Shown: piece by piece, positions 1 to 7,815 of the stretch
Position numbering within the stretch: the stretch's first letter is position 1
Layout: each line of letters starts with the position of its first letter
Translations under genes and position numbers: made by a program
The notes under the pieces: model-generated
Database searches by the model: none
What the model saw: the letters and a program-made list of their open reading frames with translations, nothing else
What the model was told of the DNA's origin: nothing
Source: G965198795 sp965198795
GTDB lineage: Bacteria; Pseudomonadota; Alphaproteobacteria; Rhodospirillales; Casp-alpha2
Assembly: GCA_965198795.1 (NCBI GenBank)
Contig: OZ240674.1
Span: forward strand, 2,728,001-2,792,000
Length of the DNA stretch: 64,000 nt
Direction of reading: 5' to 3'

Positions 1-884
1 AGATTGGCGATCTGAACGTCCTTGTCCTCGGCTTCCAGTTCCTTGATTTCAAGCACGCGCCGCAGGTTCGCCAGTTGCTCGCGGAGCGCCGTCAACTGTT
101 GGTTCAAAAGAGCGACTTGAGCGCGGGAGCTTTCGGACAGTTGCCTTTCGGTGACGAGAGCCTTGCCCCGTTCATCGGCTTGCGAGCCAAGAGTCAGGAC
201 CTTATTCACCAGCTCGTCGCGAAGAGCGCGGAGCGCGGCCAGGTCCCGGTTGAGAAGCGCGATCTCGGAAAGCTTCAACCGGATGGTTTCGCGGTCCGTT
301 TCAGCCTGCTGTCCGGCCAGGGCCAGAGCTTCCGCGCGTGTGGCCCGTTCCACTTCGAGCCGCGCCAGTCGGGCCCGGAGAACGGATAAATCGTTTTCTT
401 GAATCGCCAGGCTCTCGGATTGCCGGGCGAGAGCGCTTTCCTGATCGCGGATTTTCGATCGGCTGACTTCCAGGGCGACCATGGCCTCGACGGTCTGCTG
501 TTCCGCGCCCTCCGCCCGGAGCCGAATCTGCGCCAGTTTTATCTTCAAATCGTCCCGTTCCGCCAGCGCGCCGGCAATTTGGGCCCGGAGTTCGTCCCGC
601 TCGGTGATCGTGGCTTGAATCCGTGTCGTCAACTGGCTGACGCTCGCTTGCAGGGTTTGGCTCTTTCGCTGCTCCAACCCCAGAATGTTGGCGAGTTCGC
701 TTATCTCCGTCTCCAGTTGCTTGAGCGCCGCATCCCGGCCCGAGAGGGCGTGGCCCAGGAAGAATTGCGCGACGACGAAGATCAACAGCAGGAATAGAAT
801 GACCATCAACAGAGTCGCGAGCGCATCGACAAAACCGGGCCAGATATTCGTGGCGCGTTGCTGGCGGCGGGCGAGGGCGGTCAT
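1..884 (-). CDS. MotB/OmpA-like envelope protein, N-terminal part (cut by window edge)
   Basis: Translating the minus strand from the ATG at 884 gives an open frame that runs off the window at base 1 (about 294 residues seen). The first 18 residues are basic and polar. One membrane segment follows at about 19–44 and carries an Asp at residue 20, as in the proton-channel helix of MotB/TolR-type proteins. The rest is a long Glu/Ala/Gln/Leu-rich stretch that looks like coiled coil. In this family a C-terminal OmpA-like peptidoglycan-binding domain is usual, but it would lie outside the window. The start overlaps the stop of the upstream TolQ/MotA-like gene by 4 bp (ATGA), so the two are probably co-translated partners. 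The three plus-strand frames over this stretch are shadows. Confidence 0.75.
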   Translation of the reverse strand, partial: MTALARRQQRATNIWPGFVDALATLLMVILFLLLIFVVAQFFLGHALSGRDAALKQLETEISELANILGLEQRKSQTLQASVSQLTTRIQATITERDELRAQIAGALAERDDLKIKLAQIRLRAEGAEQQTVEAMVALEVSRSKIRDQESALARQSESLAIQENDLSVLRARLARLEVERATRAEALALAGQQAETDRETIRLKLSEIALLNRDLAALRALRDELVNKVLTLGSQADERGKALVTERQLSESSRAQVALLNQQLTALREQLANLRRVLEIKELEAEDKDVQIAN

Positions 885-2041
885 CCGTCCGCCTTGCCTT
901 TGGCGTTCCCGTCGGCGGCCGCCGCGATGGTTCGGGCCAGGATTTTGATTTCCGAGCGGATTTCCCTGATCAACTCGTCACGTCCTTGCGCCACGTCGGT
1001 GGTCAGAACGGACATATGTCGATCCAGGTTCTTGATCGCGTTGCGTGTCGCTTGATCCATCCCGGAGCCCGCCAACGAGGAATTGTCGGCGATTTGCATC
1101 AAGGCGGGGCGCAAGTCCGCTTGTCCCTGGGCCATTTCCTTCATCAACATCTGTTGAGTGCGCATATGTTCACTGAGCATCTCAAGCCGGCCGGTCAAGG
1201 CGAGGATCTGGTCATTAACCGCCGTGCGGCTTTCCTCGCCGCGGCTGATAATGCGTTGCAGGCTGTCCAGGCTCTCCGCCGTTTGTTCCAGGAGCGCCTG
1301 GACATAGGCTGAGACAGAATGTTCGCCATCGCCCGCAAGCACGCCGGACGAGAGGCGGGTGAGGCCCGAGAGCCACTCTTCCAATTCGGTCGTGAAGCGG
1401 TTCTGCGCCTGGCTGGCCTGAAGCTCAAGAAATCCCAGGATCAACGACCCCGCGAGACCGAACAGCGAACTGGAGAATGCTGTCCCCATGCCGGCGAGCG
1501 GACGTTCCAGCCCGGCTTTCAATTCTTCAAACACGCTGGCGGCGTCGTCACCGGTAACCGACAGGTTGCCGATTACGCCGCGGACCGAGCCCAAGGTCTC
1601 CAACAGGCCCCAAAAAGTGCCCAACAGACCCAGAAAGATGAGTAAGCCGACCGCATAGCGCGAGATGTCCCGGCTGTCGTCCAGGCGCGACAGAATGCCG
1701 TCCAGCAAGGTGCGCATCGAGGTCGTGGAAAGGAATAGCCGGCTGTCTCTCCGCTCGCCCAGCATGTTGGCCATAGGGCCGAGGAGGCGCGGTTGGGCGT
1801 GATCGGATAATTGCAGGCCGTCTCGCCGATAGCTCTCCAGCCAGCTGACTTCCGGATAAAGCCGGATGACTTGCAGGAAGTTGTAGCCGATTCCCAGAAC
1901 CAGCACGGCGAGGATCGCGCCGTTCAGCGGGGCGTTCGTCATAAACGCGCTCAGCAGTTGCTCGTGCAGCGGCGAGGCGAGGCCCGCGACCAAAACCAGG
2001 AACAGCGCCATCCGGACGAGATAGAGGCTGGGTTTTGTCAT
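881..2041 (-). CDS. MotA/TolQ/ExbB-like proton channel protein
   Basis: This is a 386-residue inner-membrane protein with four likely membrane helices at about 6–23, 40–58, 129–151 and 184–206. The last two and the loop between them (LGLLGTFWGLLETLG, then GMGTAFSSSLFGLAG) match the conserved pore region of the MotA/TolQ/ExbB family. The C-terminal 180 residues are a cytoplasmic helical tail longer than in TolQ. It overlaps the MotB-like gene downstream and lies 61 bp from the OmpA-like gene upstream. True tolQ is elsewhere (13.1 kb), so this is a second channel. Such pairs are often called flagellar MotA/MotB in databases, but no flagellar gene is nearby, so a flagellar role is not supported here. 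Confidence 0.8.
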   Translation of the reverse strand: MTKPSLYLVRMALFLVLVAGLASPLHEQLLSAFMTNAPLNGAILAVLVLGIGYNFLQVIRLYPEVSWLESYRRDGLQLSDHAQPRLLGPMANMLGERRDSRLFLSTTSMRTLLDGILSRLDDSRDISRYAVGLLIFLGLLGTFWGLLETLGSVRGVIGNLSVTGDDAASVFEELKAGLERPLAGMGTAFSSSLFGLAGSLILGFLELQASQAQNRFTTELEEWLSGLTRLSSGVLAGDGEHSVSAYVQALLEQTAESLDSLQRIISRGEESRTAVNDQILALTGRLEMLSEHMRTQQMLMKEMAQGQADLRPALMQIADNSSLAGSGMDQATRNAIKNLDRHMSVLTTDVAQGRDELIREIRSEIKILARTIAAAADGNAKGKADG

Positions 2042-2102
2042 TTTATCGGCGCCTCGTTGTCGGCCTTGCGGGCGGAATTTTCGATGACGCCGCGGGCGGC
2101 GC

Positions 2103-3008
2103 TCAGCGATCAGTCAAATAGATATCGACTTTGTTGGCGAGTCCGTTATCCGATTTGTTGCCCAAGGCGCGCACGTCGATACGGGTGGAGCGAATACCGT
2201 TCTCCATCAGATACGACCGGACCGAGAGCGCGCGGCTCAGCGACAAGCGGCGGGCCCGATTGGGCTTCAGAGTGGGCCCGCCGGCAAAAGCGCGGAGTTG
2301 CAGGCGGACGTTCTGGTCGTCCTTCATCTTGTCCGTCAACTTCTTGAGCGGCGCCTTCATGGCGTTGGGCAGTTTGGACGCCGATTCTTGGAACTGAATG
2401 GAAATCACCGCCTCATCCTTGCCGGGAAGCGCCGCGATTCCGGCATTTCCGTCTTTTGGAAGAGGCGTCGGCGCCGCTTCCGGCGCCTGTTTCGGTTTGG
2501 GCGGCGGGGGCGGGGCGTTGGGCACGGCGGTCTCGGCCGTCTTGTCTTCCGGCTTGGTTTCGCGCACGGGCGCAAGAACCTTCGGAAGCGGCGCCGGTTT
2601 CGGCGGCGGCGCTTCGGCGATCGCCGGCCGTTCAGGCGCGGACTTTGGCGCCGCGGGGGGGGACGGCGGAGCGTCCGCGGCCTTTGGCCCCGGCGCGGGC
2701 TTCGGCGCTGGGGCGGGCGGCGTGAAGGCCGATTGGCTTGGCGCCGGTTCCGGTAACCTCAACTGGGGGACGGAACCAGCCGGCGGCGTGACGTAAAGTG
2801 TTGAGCGAGGCGTTCGCCGGCCAGGAAACAGAAGGCCGCCGGGAGGCGGTGTCTGTCCCCAATAGACAGGCGGGCCGCCGCCGTCGATTGCTCCCAGATT
2901 GACGGTGACGGACCTGTCGGCTTCCGTGGTCACTTGAGCGGCGGCCGGCTGAACGGCGGTCAATGACAGGCCCAGTCCCAGGCAGAAGAGCAATCGATGT
3001 TGTTTCAT
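2103..3008 (-). CDS. OmpA-family periplasmic protein
   Basis: I chose the ATG at 3008 because a good ribosome-binding site (GGGAGG) precedes it and it begins a clean Sec signal peptide (about residues 1–25, ending AAAQ). A longer frame from 3047 has no such features. The 301-residue product has a long Pro/Ala/Lys-rich linker (about 80–190) that could span the periplasm, then an OmpA-like domain (about 200–301) expected to bind peptidoglycan. It precedes the TolQ/MotA-like and MotB-like genes on the same strand and probably works with them at the cell envelope. The specific function is unknown. Confidence 0.75.
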   Translation of the reverse strand: MKQHRLLFCLGLGLSLTAVQPAAAQVTTEADRSVTVNLGAIDGGGPPVYWGQTPPPGGLLFPGRRTPRSTLYVTPPAGSVPQLRLPEPAPSQSAFTPPAPAPKPAPGPKAADAPPSPPAAPKSAPERPAIAEAPPPKPAPLPKVLAPVRETKPEDKTAETAVPNAPPPPPKPKQAPEAAPTPLPKDGNAGIAALPGKDEAVISIQFQESASKLPNAMKAPLKKLTDKMKDDQNVRLQLRAFAGGPTLKPNRARRLSLSRALSVRSYLMENGIRSTRIDVRALGNKSDNGLANKVDIYLTDR

Positions 3009-3103
3009 TGTGCCTCCCAGGCGCACGAGATGGCGAGAGCACTCCATCCTTACCTTTTAACGAACCATAACCAACGGGACCCGGCCCGACAACTGCTTTG
3101 CGG

Positions 3104-3898
3104 TCAAGCGCCCGGGGTTTTCAGCAGTTTCAAAAGCGGGGTGTGCAGGTTGGCGGACGCCGCGACGATGTCGCCGGTCTTAAGCATGCTCTTGCGGTTT
3201 TGGAAATCGCTGACGAAACCGCCGGCCTCGGCAACCATGAGAATCCCCGCCGCCACATCCCAGGGTTTTAGGCCCCGTTCCCAAAACCCCTCGTATCGCC
3301 CGGCCGCGACCCAGGCCAGTTCAAGCGACGCCGCGCCATAGCGCCGCACGCCGGCGGAAACGGCCATGACTTTTTCCAGTTGGGCAAGGAAGGGCTTGTG
3401 CCCCTCGCGGTCCCGCAACGGAACGCCGGTGGCGAACAGGCTCTCGTCCAGCTTGCGCCGGGCCGAGACCCGAAGGCGGCGGTTGCCGAGAAAGGCGCCT
3501 TTGCCTTTCTCGGCCATGAACATCTCGTCCGTGACCGGGTTATAGATCACGCTGGCGAACAGTTGACCGTCCCGCTCAAGCGCGATTGAAATGGCGAATT
3601 GCGGAATACCGTGCAGAAAATTCGTTGCGCCGTCGAGCGGATCGATGATCCAGCGGTTGGAGGTGTCCGATCCTTCAATCGCGCCGCCTTCTTCCGCCAG
3701 AACGCCGTAGGCGGGGCGGGCTTTCCGAAGTTCTTCGACGACGATTTTCTCGGCGCGCCTGTCGGCGGCGGAAACGAAATCCGCTGGACCTTTCTTTGAG
3801 ACTTGCAGATTTTCCACTTCGCCGAAATCGCGCGCGAGGGCGCGGCCGGTCTTTTGCGCCGCCGCGGTCATCACATTGATCAGGGGTGTTTTCAGCAT
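3104..3898 (-). CDS. suhB: Inositol-1-monophosphatase family protein
   Basis: The 264-residue protein has the full set of signatures of Mg-dependent inositol monophosphatases: EE at 69–70, DPLDGATNF at 86–94 and WDVAAG at 213–218, which bind the catalytic metals. The family dephosphorylates inositol phosphates or related sugar phosphates in the cytoplasm; SuhB of E. coli also acts in rRNA antitermination, which cannot be judged from sequence. It starts 19 bp after efp on the same strand, so the two are likely cotranscribed. The efp–suhB pairing is common in alphaproteobacteria. Confidence 0.92.
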   Translation of the reverse strand: MLKTPLINVMTAAAQKTGRALARDFGEVENLQVSKKGPADFVSAADRRAEKIVVEELRKARPAYGVLAEEGGAIEGSDTSNRWIIDPLDGATNFLHGIPQFAISIALERDGQLFASVIYNPVTDEMFMAEKGKGAFLGNRRLRVSARRKLDESLFATGVPLRDREGHKPFLAQLEKVMAVSAGVRRYGAASLELAWVAAGRYEGFWERGLKPWDVAAGILMVAEAGGFVSDFQNRKSMLKTGDIVAASANLHTPLLKLLKTPGA

Positions 3899-3917
3899 TG
3901 CGCGGCGGGACCCGGCG

Positions 3918-4490
3918 TCAATCCTTCGCGCGCTCGATATACGCGCCGCCGTCGTTCGGGTTCACCACAACCCGGGCGCCGGTCTCGACGTGCGGCGGGA
4001 CGGACGTGCGGACGCCGTTTTCCAGGATTGCGGGCTTATAGGACGATGTGGCCGTTTGGCCCTTCACCACCGCCTCCGTTTCGATGATTTTCAGCGTGAC
4101 GCGATCCGGCAGGGCGACGCCCAGCGGTTTGTCCTCGTGGCTTTCGATGATGACCGTCATGCCTTCTTGAAGATACGGCGCCATGTCTTCGCCGATGTCC
4201 TCGCCCGCGAGCTCGATCTGGTCATAGGTTTCATTGTCCATGAAGGTGTACATGGTGCCGTCGGTGAACAGGTAGTTGTGCTCCCGCTGGCTGAGCGTTA
4301 CGCGCTCGACCTTTTCCGATGACCGGAACCGCTCGTTCAGCTTCGTGCCGTTGACGATGTCCTTCAACTCGACTTGCAGATACGCGCCGCCCTTGCCGGG
4401 CTGGGTGTGGGCGATCTTCACCGCGCGCCAGAGTTTTCCCTGATGCTCGATCACGTTACCGGGGCGGATGGAATTGCCGTCGATTTTCAT
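3918..4490 (-). CDS. efp: Translation elongation factor P
   Basis: This 190-residue protein is EF-P, which enters the E site of ribosomes stalled on polyproline and restores peptide-bond formation. The N-terminal KOW-like domain carries the loop PGKGGAY with Lys33 at the position that is modified in many EF-Ps; two OB domains follow, ending in the usual GxYxxR-type tail (GGAYIERAKD). A perfect 10-bp palindrome (GAGACGTCTC, 4491–4500) abuts the start codon, and no strong Shine–Dalgarno is visible. The proline-rich OmpA-like and TolA proteins encoded in this window are plausible EF-P clients. Confidence 0.95.
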   Translation of the reverse strand: MKIDGNSIRPGNVIEHQGKLWRAVKIAHTQPGKGGAYLQVELKDIVNGTKLNERFRSSEKVERVTLSQREHNYLFTDGTMYTFMDNETYDQIELAGEDIGEDMAPYLQEGMTVIIESHEDKPLGVALPDRVTLKIIETEAVVKGQTATSSYKPAILENGVRTSVPPHVETGARVVVNPNDGGAYIERAKD

Positions 4491-4709
4491 GAGACGTCTC
4501 TTTTTGATGAATTCCGAAGGGCGCTTGATCAGGCGGCGTGGAAGCTAACAACAAAGGGAGGCGCTGGCAACGGCCACACCCGGAAACGAGAGGGTTGAAA
4601 TGATATGGCCGACCGTTCCAACCGTTTGGAAATGACGCGATGAGAGAAATCCAGGCCGCGGAAGTAAAGGCCCATTTGGCCGCCGGTGACGTCATCGCCA
4701 TGCAACACT

Positions 4710-4774
4710 GTCATCCCGGCGAAAGCCGGAAGCCGCCAGCCAAGAGTGGACCCCGGTTTTCGCCCCGGGAGACA
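4710..4774. repeat. REP-like intergenic element, copy 1
   Basis: The element starts GTCATCCCGGCGAAAGCCGG, holds a short inverted repeat, and continues to a second arm (ACCCCGG...CCCGGG) and a decayed end (GAGACATTG). It resembles two other elements in this window (21993–22070 and 54914–55063) that share GTCAT-type ends and C/G-rich inner arms. It lies in the 307-bp gap between thiE and efp (4491–4797). The rest of that gap shows no gene and must hold the efp promoter. Confidence 0.6.
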
Positions 4775-4797
4775 TTGAATTAAGAGAATTAAAAAAA

Positions 4798-5430
4798 TTA
4801 AGAGATGCAGATCCTGTTGAACTCGGAAACCGCCGCGCCCGGCCCATCCGCATGATCCCAAACGGCGGAGACGACGGCGAGGAAGTCCGCGCCGGCGCTG
4901 GCCAGCGGTTTGCAGTTTTCCGGCGTGACGCCGCCAATGGCCACAGAGGGGACTTCCATGCTCTCCGACCAGATTTCCAGAATCTCCGGCGAGGGATGGT
5001 GTCTCGCTTCCTTGGTTTTGGTTGGGAAGAACGCGCCGAAGGCCACATAGTCCGCGCCGGCTTCCGCGGCGGTCATGGCCAGATGGCGGCTGTCGTGACA
5101 CGTCACGCCGACGACTTTGCCATCGCCCAGGATTTCACGGGCCTCCGCACAGGACGCGTCCCGCTGGCCCACATGAACGCCGTCCGCGTCCAGCCGCCTG
5201 GCCAAATCCGGGCGGTCATTGACGATGAAGTTGGCGCCGTATTCATGACATACCGGCATCAGCGCCTCACCCGCCTTTAGAATATCGGTGTCGGGGACGT
5301 CCTTAAGACGCAATTGCAAGGCGGCCACCTCGCCACCGTCCAGCGCCGCTTTCAGCTGTCCGGCAAACGCCGCGACGTCGATTCTTGGCGGGGTGATCAG
5401 ATAAAGCTGACAGGGTGGGTTATCCGTCAT
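4798..5430 (-). CDS. thiE: Thiamine phosphate synthase
   Basis: ThiE joins HMP pyrophosphate and thiazole phosphate to make thiamine phosphate. The 210-residue TIM barrel shows LQLRLKD, the VNDRPDLA motif (about 69–76), DGVHVGQ and the C-terminal phosphate-binding AIGGVTPEN. The usual substrate Lys region is present as KDVPD. It overlaps the preceding small gene by 11 bp on the same strand, so translation is probably coupled. There is no sign of a TPP riboswitch next to it. The kinase ThiD, which makes its pyrimidine substrate, is encoded at 24.3 kb. Confidence 0.93.
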   Translation of the reverse strand: MTDNPPCQLYLITPPRIDVAAFAGQLKAALDGGEVAALQLRLKDVPDTDILKAGEALMPVCHEYGANFIVNDRPDLARRLDADGVHVGQRDASCAEAREILGDGKVVGVTCHDSRHLAMTAAEAGADYVAFGAFFPTKTKEARHHPSPEILEIWSESMEVPSVAIGGVTPENCKPLASAGADFLAVVSAVWDHADGPGAAVSEFNRICIS

Positions 5431-5749
5431 CGGGATGGCCTTCTCTCCACGCGACGCCCGCTTGGGCGGCGATGTCTTTCAGTTTTTCCGCAGTTTCCGG
5501 GGACACGTCAACGCTGATCGCGTCAACATGGTGGCGGATTGCGTTGAGCGCCGCGCCCGCGTCGTCACCGCAATGAAGCACGCCGATCAGGTTCGGGCGC
5601 TCCGACGTTTCACGGGCCTCAAGGATGAGTTCCCGGAAAACAAGGGCGCCCATAAAGAAAGCCCCGTTTTTCTCGCTCCAGAGTTCCAAAGCGGCGTCAT
5701 GGTGCGCATCGGCGGCGGCGAGGGCGTCGTCGAGCCCCCGCACGATCAC
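5420..5749 (-). CDS. Small conserved-looking protein between gap and thiE, unknown function
   Basis: I do not recognise this gene. The frame can be opened at TTG 5779, inside the end of gap, but GTG at 5749 is more likely: it follows an AAGGCGG ribosome-binding site right after the gap stop and gives a protein of about 109 residues. The product is soluble, mixed alpha/beta in look, with no signal peptide or membrane helix. Its stop overlaps the thiE start by 11 bp, and it follows gap by 10 bp, so it sits inside a gap–x–thiE transcript. Confidence 0.6.
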   Translation of the reverse strand: MIVRGLDDALAAADAHHDAALELWSEKNGAFFMGALVFRELILEARETSERPNLIGVLHCGDDAGAALNAIRHHVDAISVDVSPETAEKLKDIAAQAGVAWREGHPDDG

Positions 5750-5759
5750 CGAAACCGCC

Positions 5760-6764
5760 TTACGCGTTGTGCATGGCAACGGCGGTGTCCGGCATCCGGT
5801 TGGAGAAGCCCCACTCGTTATCGTACCAGCTGAGCACGCGAACGAAGTTGCCGGACATCACCTGGGTCTGTGTCGCATCGAACGTGGAGGACGCGGCGGA
5901 GTGGTTGAAGTCGATGGAGACCAGCGGCGCCTCGTTGTAGTCCAGCACGCCGCGGAGCGAACCTTCCGAGGCTTCCTTGATCGCCGCGTTGACTTCCTCC
6001 ACCGATGTTTCGCGCGACGCCGTGAAGGTCAGGTCGATCAGCGACACGTTTGGGGTGGGCACACGAATGGCCGTGCCGTCCAGCTTGCCCTTCAATTCCG
6101 GCAGCACCAGGCCGACGGCCCTGGCGGCTCCCGTTGAGGTCGGGATCATGGAAACGCCGCAGGCGCGCGCGCGCCGCGGGTCCTTGTGCAGGGTGTCCAG
6201 CGGACGCTGGTCACCGGTGTAGGCGTGGACCGTGGTCATGAAACCGGTTTTCAGGCCAACCTTCTGGTTCAGAACGTGAGCCACCGGCGCCAGACAGTTG
6301 GTGGTGCACGACGCGTTGGAGACGATTTTGTGGCCGGCTTCCAGCCTGTCGTGGTTGACGCCGTAAACGACGGTCAGGTCGGATTCCTTACCCGGGGCCG
6401 AGATCAGCACCTTGTTGGCGCCGGCCTCGACATGTTTGCCGGCGGACTCGCGGTCAACGAAGATGCCCGTGCATTCCAGGGCGACGTCAACGCCGAGACT
6501 CTTCCAAGGCAAGGCGGCCGGGTCGCGCTCGGCGGTGACTTTCATGTCGTGGCCGCCGACGGTCATGGCGTCGCCGGAAACGGAGACGTCTTGACGCAGA
6601 GCGCCGTGAGTGGAGTCATACTTCAGCAAATGCGCGTTCATGTCGGCGGATCCCAGGTCATTGACGCCAACCACTTGGACGTCGTTGCGTCCGCTCTCGA
6701 CAATGCCGCGCAGCACCAAGCGTCCGATACGCCCAAAGCCGTTGATTGCCACCCGAACCGTCAT
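5760..6764 (-). CDS. gap: Glyceraldehyde-3-phosphate dehydrogenase, type I
   Basis: The enzyme oxidises and phosphorylates glyceraldehyde-3-phosphate with NAD(P) in glycolysis. The ATG at 6764 begins the NAD-binding motif (VAINGFGRIGR); the longer frame from 6911 is not credible. The 334-residue product carries the active-site motif SNASCTTNCLAP and the C-terminal WYDNEWGFSNRM. pgk and fba, the common neighbours, are not in the window; instead a small unknown gene and thiE follow. It is transcribed away from the DUF4164–zapA operon. Confidence 0.96.
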   Translation of the reverse strand: MTVRVAINGFGRIGRLVLRGIVESGRNDVQVVGVNDLGSADMNAHLLKYDSTHGALRQDVSVSGDAMTVGGHDMKVTAERDPAALPWKSLGVDVALECTGIFVDRESAGKHVEAGANKVLISAPGKESDLTVVYGVNHDRLEAGHKIVSNASCTTNCLAPVAHVLNQKVGLKTGFMTTVHAYTGDQRPLDTLHKDPRRARACGVSMIPTSTGAARAVGLVLPELKGKLDGTAIRVPTPNVSLIDLTFTASRETSVEEVNAAIKEASEGSLRGVLDYNEAPLVSIDFNHSAASSTFDATQTQVMSGNFVRVLSWYDNEWGFSNRMPDTAVAMHNA

Positions 6765-7047
6765 GATGTTTCTCCGAAGACGCCGCTGAATGAAAACGAA
6801 GATGGGAGCGGCCGCTAGCCGCGTGAGCGCTGCATATAGGCCATCACCAGCGTTTGCGCAAACCGGCAAATGGTTGGGAAACGGGTGCTTCGGCGCCAAA
6901 GATCGCGGCATGTTCTCATGTGATGCTTGAACCTAGATTGCATAAAGCCTATTGTTAATTGATTTTTTGATGGTTGACGGGCCAGAAATCTGTGCGCGCC
7001 GCCAAAACGTCAATAACTGCGCGCGATGTGGGGAAGCGGACGGGGCC

Positions 7048-7284
7048 ATGTCAAGTATCAGCAAACCATCAAGGATTGAGCGGGCCTTGGACCGTCTGGG
7101 TGCGGCGATTGGGAAGCTGGAGTCCGCGACCGAGGCCCGCGCGCCGAACGGAGATGGCGCCGCCGGCCCGGAGGAAGTGTCCGCGCTTAAGTCCGAGAAC
7201 GCCCGGCTTGAAGCGCGAAACAACGCCGCGAAAGCGCGGCTCGACGGCGCCATCTCGAAATTGGAAGCGCTGTTGAAGGAGTAA
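7048..7284 (+). CDS. DUF4164-type coiled-coil protein upstream of zapA
   Basis: The ATG at 7048 gives a 78-residue, mostly helical protein rich in Ala, Glu and Lys, with a heptad-like C-terminal half (LKSENARLEARNNAAKARL). A longer frame from 6952 adds an unconvincing Cys-containing leader. It ends 3 bp before zapA. In alphaproteobacteria a small coiled-coil protein of the DUF4164 family commonly precedes zapA, and this fits in size, composition and place. A role alongside ZapA in division is inference from context only. Confidence 0.7.
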   Translation: MSSISKPSRIERALDRLGAAIGKLESATEARAPNGDGAAGPEEVSALKSENARLEARNNAAKARLDGAISKLEALLKE

Positions 7285-7287
7285 TTC

Positions 7288-7614
7288 ATGGCGCAGGTGA
7301 CGGTCACGATTAACGAACGGAAGTATCAGGTTGCCTGTGACGACGGACAGGAAGCTCATCTGGCGCGCCTCGGTTCCTATGTTGACAACCGGGTGAGGGA
7401 GTTGATCGCCGCTGTCGGCCAGGTGGGGGAGTCCCGTCTGCTTGTGATGGTCAGTCTTTTGCTCGCCGATGAGCTGTCCGATGCTTATTCCGAATTGGAA
7501 GGCGTAAGGAAAAAAGGAGACGGCGTCGCGCGCGTGCTTGAGAGCGAAGCCATGGTGTCCGATAAGCTGGAGAAGCTGGCGGAGCGAGTCGAGACCATTG
7601 CGGGACGCTTCTGA
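7288..7614 (+). CDS. zapA: Cell division protein ZapA
   Basis: ZapA bundles FtsZ protofilaments at the division site. The 108-residue protein has the N-terminal beta strand pair of the family (VTVTINERKYQVACDDGQE), the AHLARLGSYVDNRV helix, and a C-terminal coiled coil. A strong AAGGAG lies before the ATG. Its position upstream of a 6S RNA candidate and the 5-formyltetrahydrofolate cyclo-ligase gene is the classic proteobacterial arrangement. Confidence 0.92.
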   Translation: MAQVTVTINERKYQVACDDGQEAHLARLGSYVDNRVRELIAAVGQVGESRLLVMVSLLLADELSDAYSELEGVRKKGDGVARVLESEAMVSDKLEKLAERVETIAGRF

Positions 7615-7629
7615 GCCCCCTACATTGCG

Positions 7630-7795
7630 GTTTCAGGCGAGGCGCTGCGGCGTTCGTTAGGTTTTCTTATCCCTGGGGCGATGCTCTTTCTCCCGGGAGC
7701 CGTCTCTGCCGGACCCCTGGGTCCGGTATCGCGGCGCCCACCTGCACTTGCGGGCCACGGAGGATAGTCACAAACCGACGGTGATCGCGGCCCCG
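7630..7795 (+). ncRNA. ssrS: 6S RNA (candidate)
   Basis: The 200 bp between zapA and the cyclo-ligase gene hold no credible gene, and this is where 6S RNA lies in most proteobacteria. The stretch can form an interrupted long hairpin: CCCTGGGG near 7670 and GGACCCCTGGGTCC near 7710–7725 give strong local stems, and the two ends are complementary only in part. 6S RNA binds sigma70 RNA polymerase in stationary phase. Ends are approximate; I could not run a covariance model. Confidence 0.6.
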
Positions 7796-7815
7796 CCTGT
7801 CTTTCAATCAATGGG

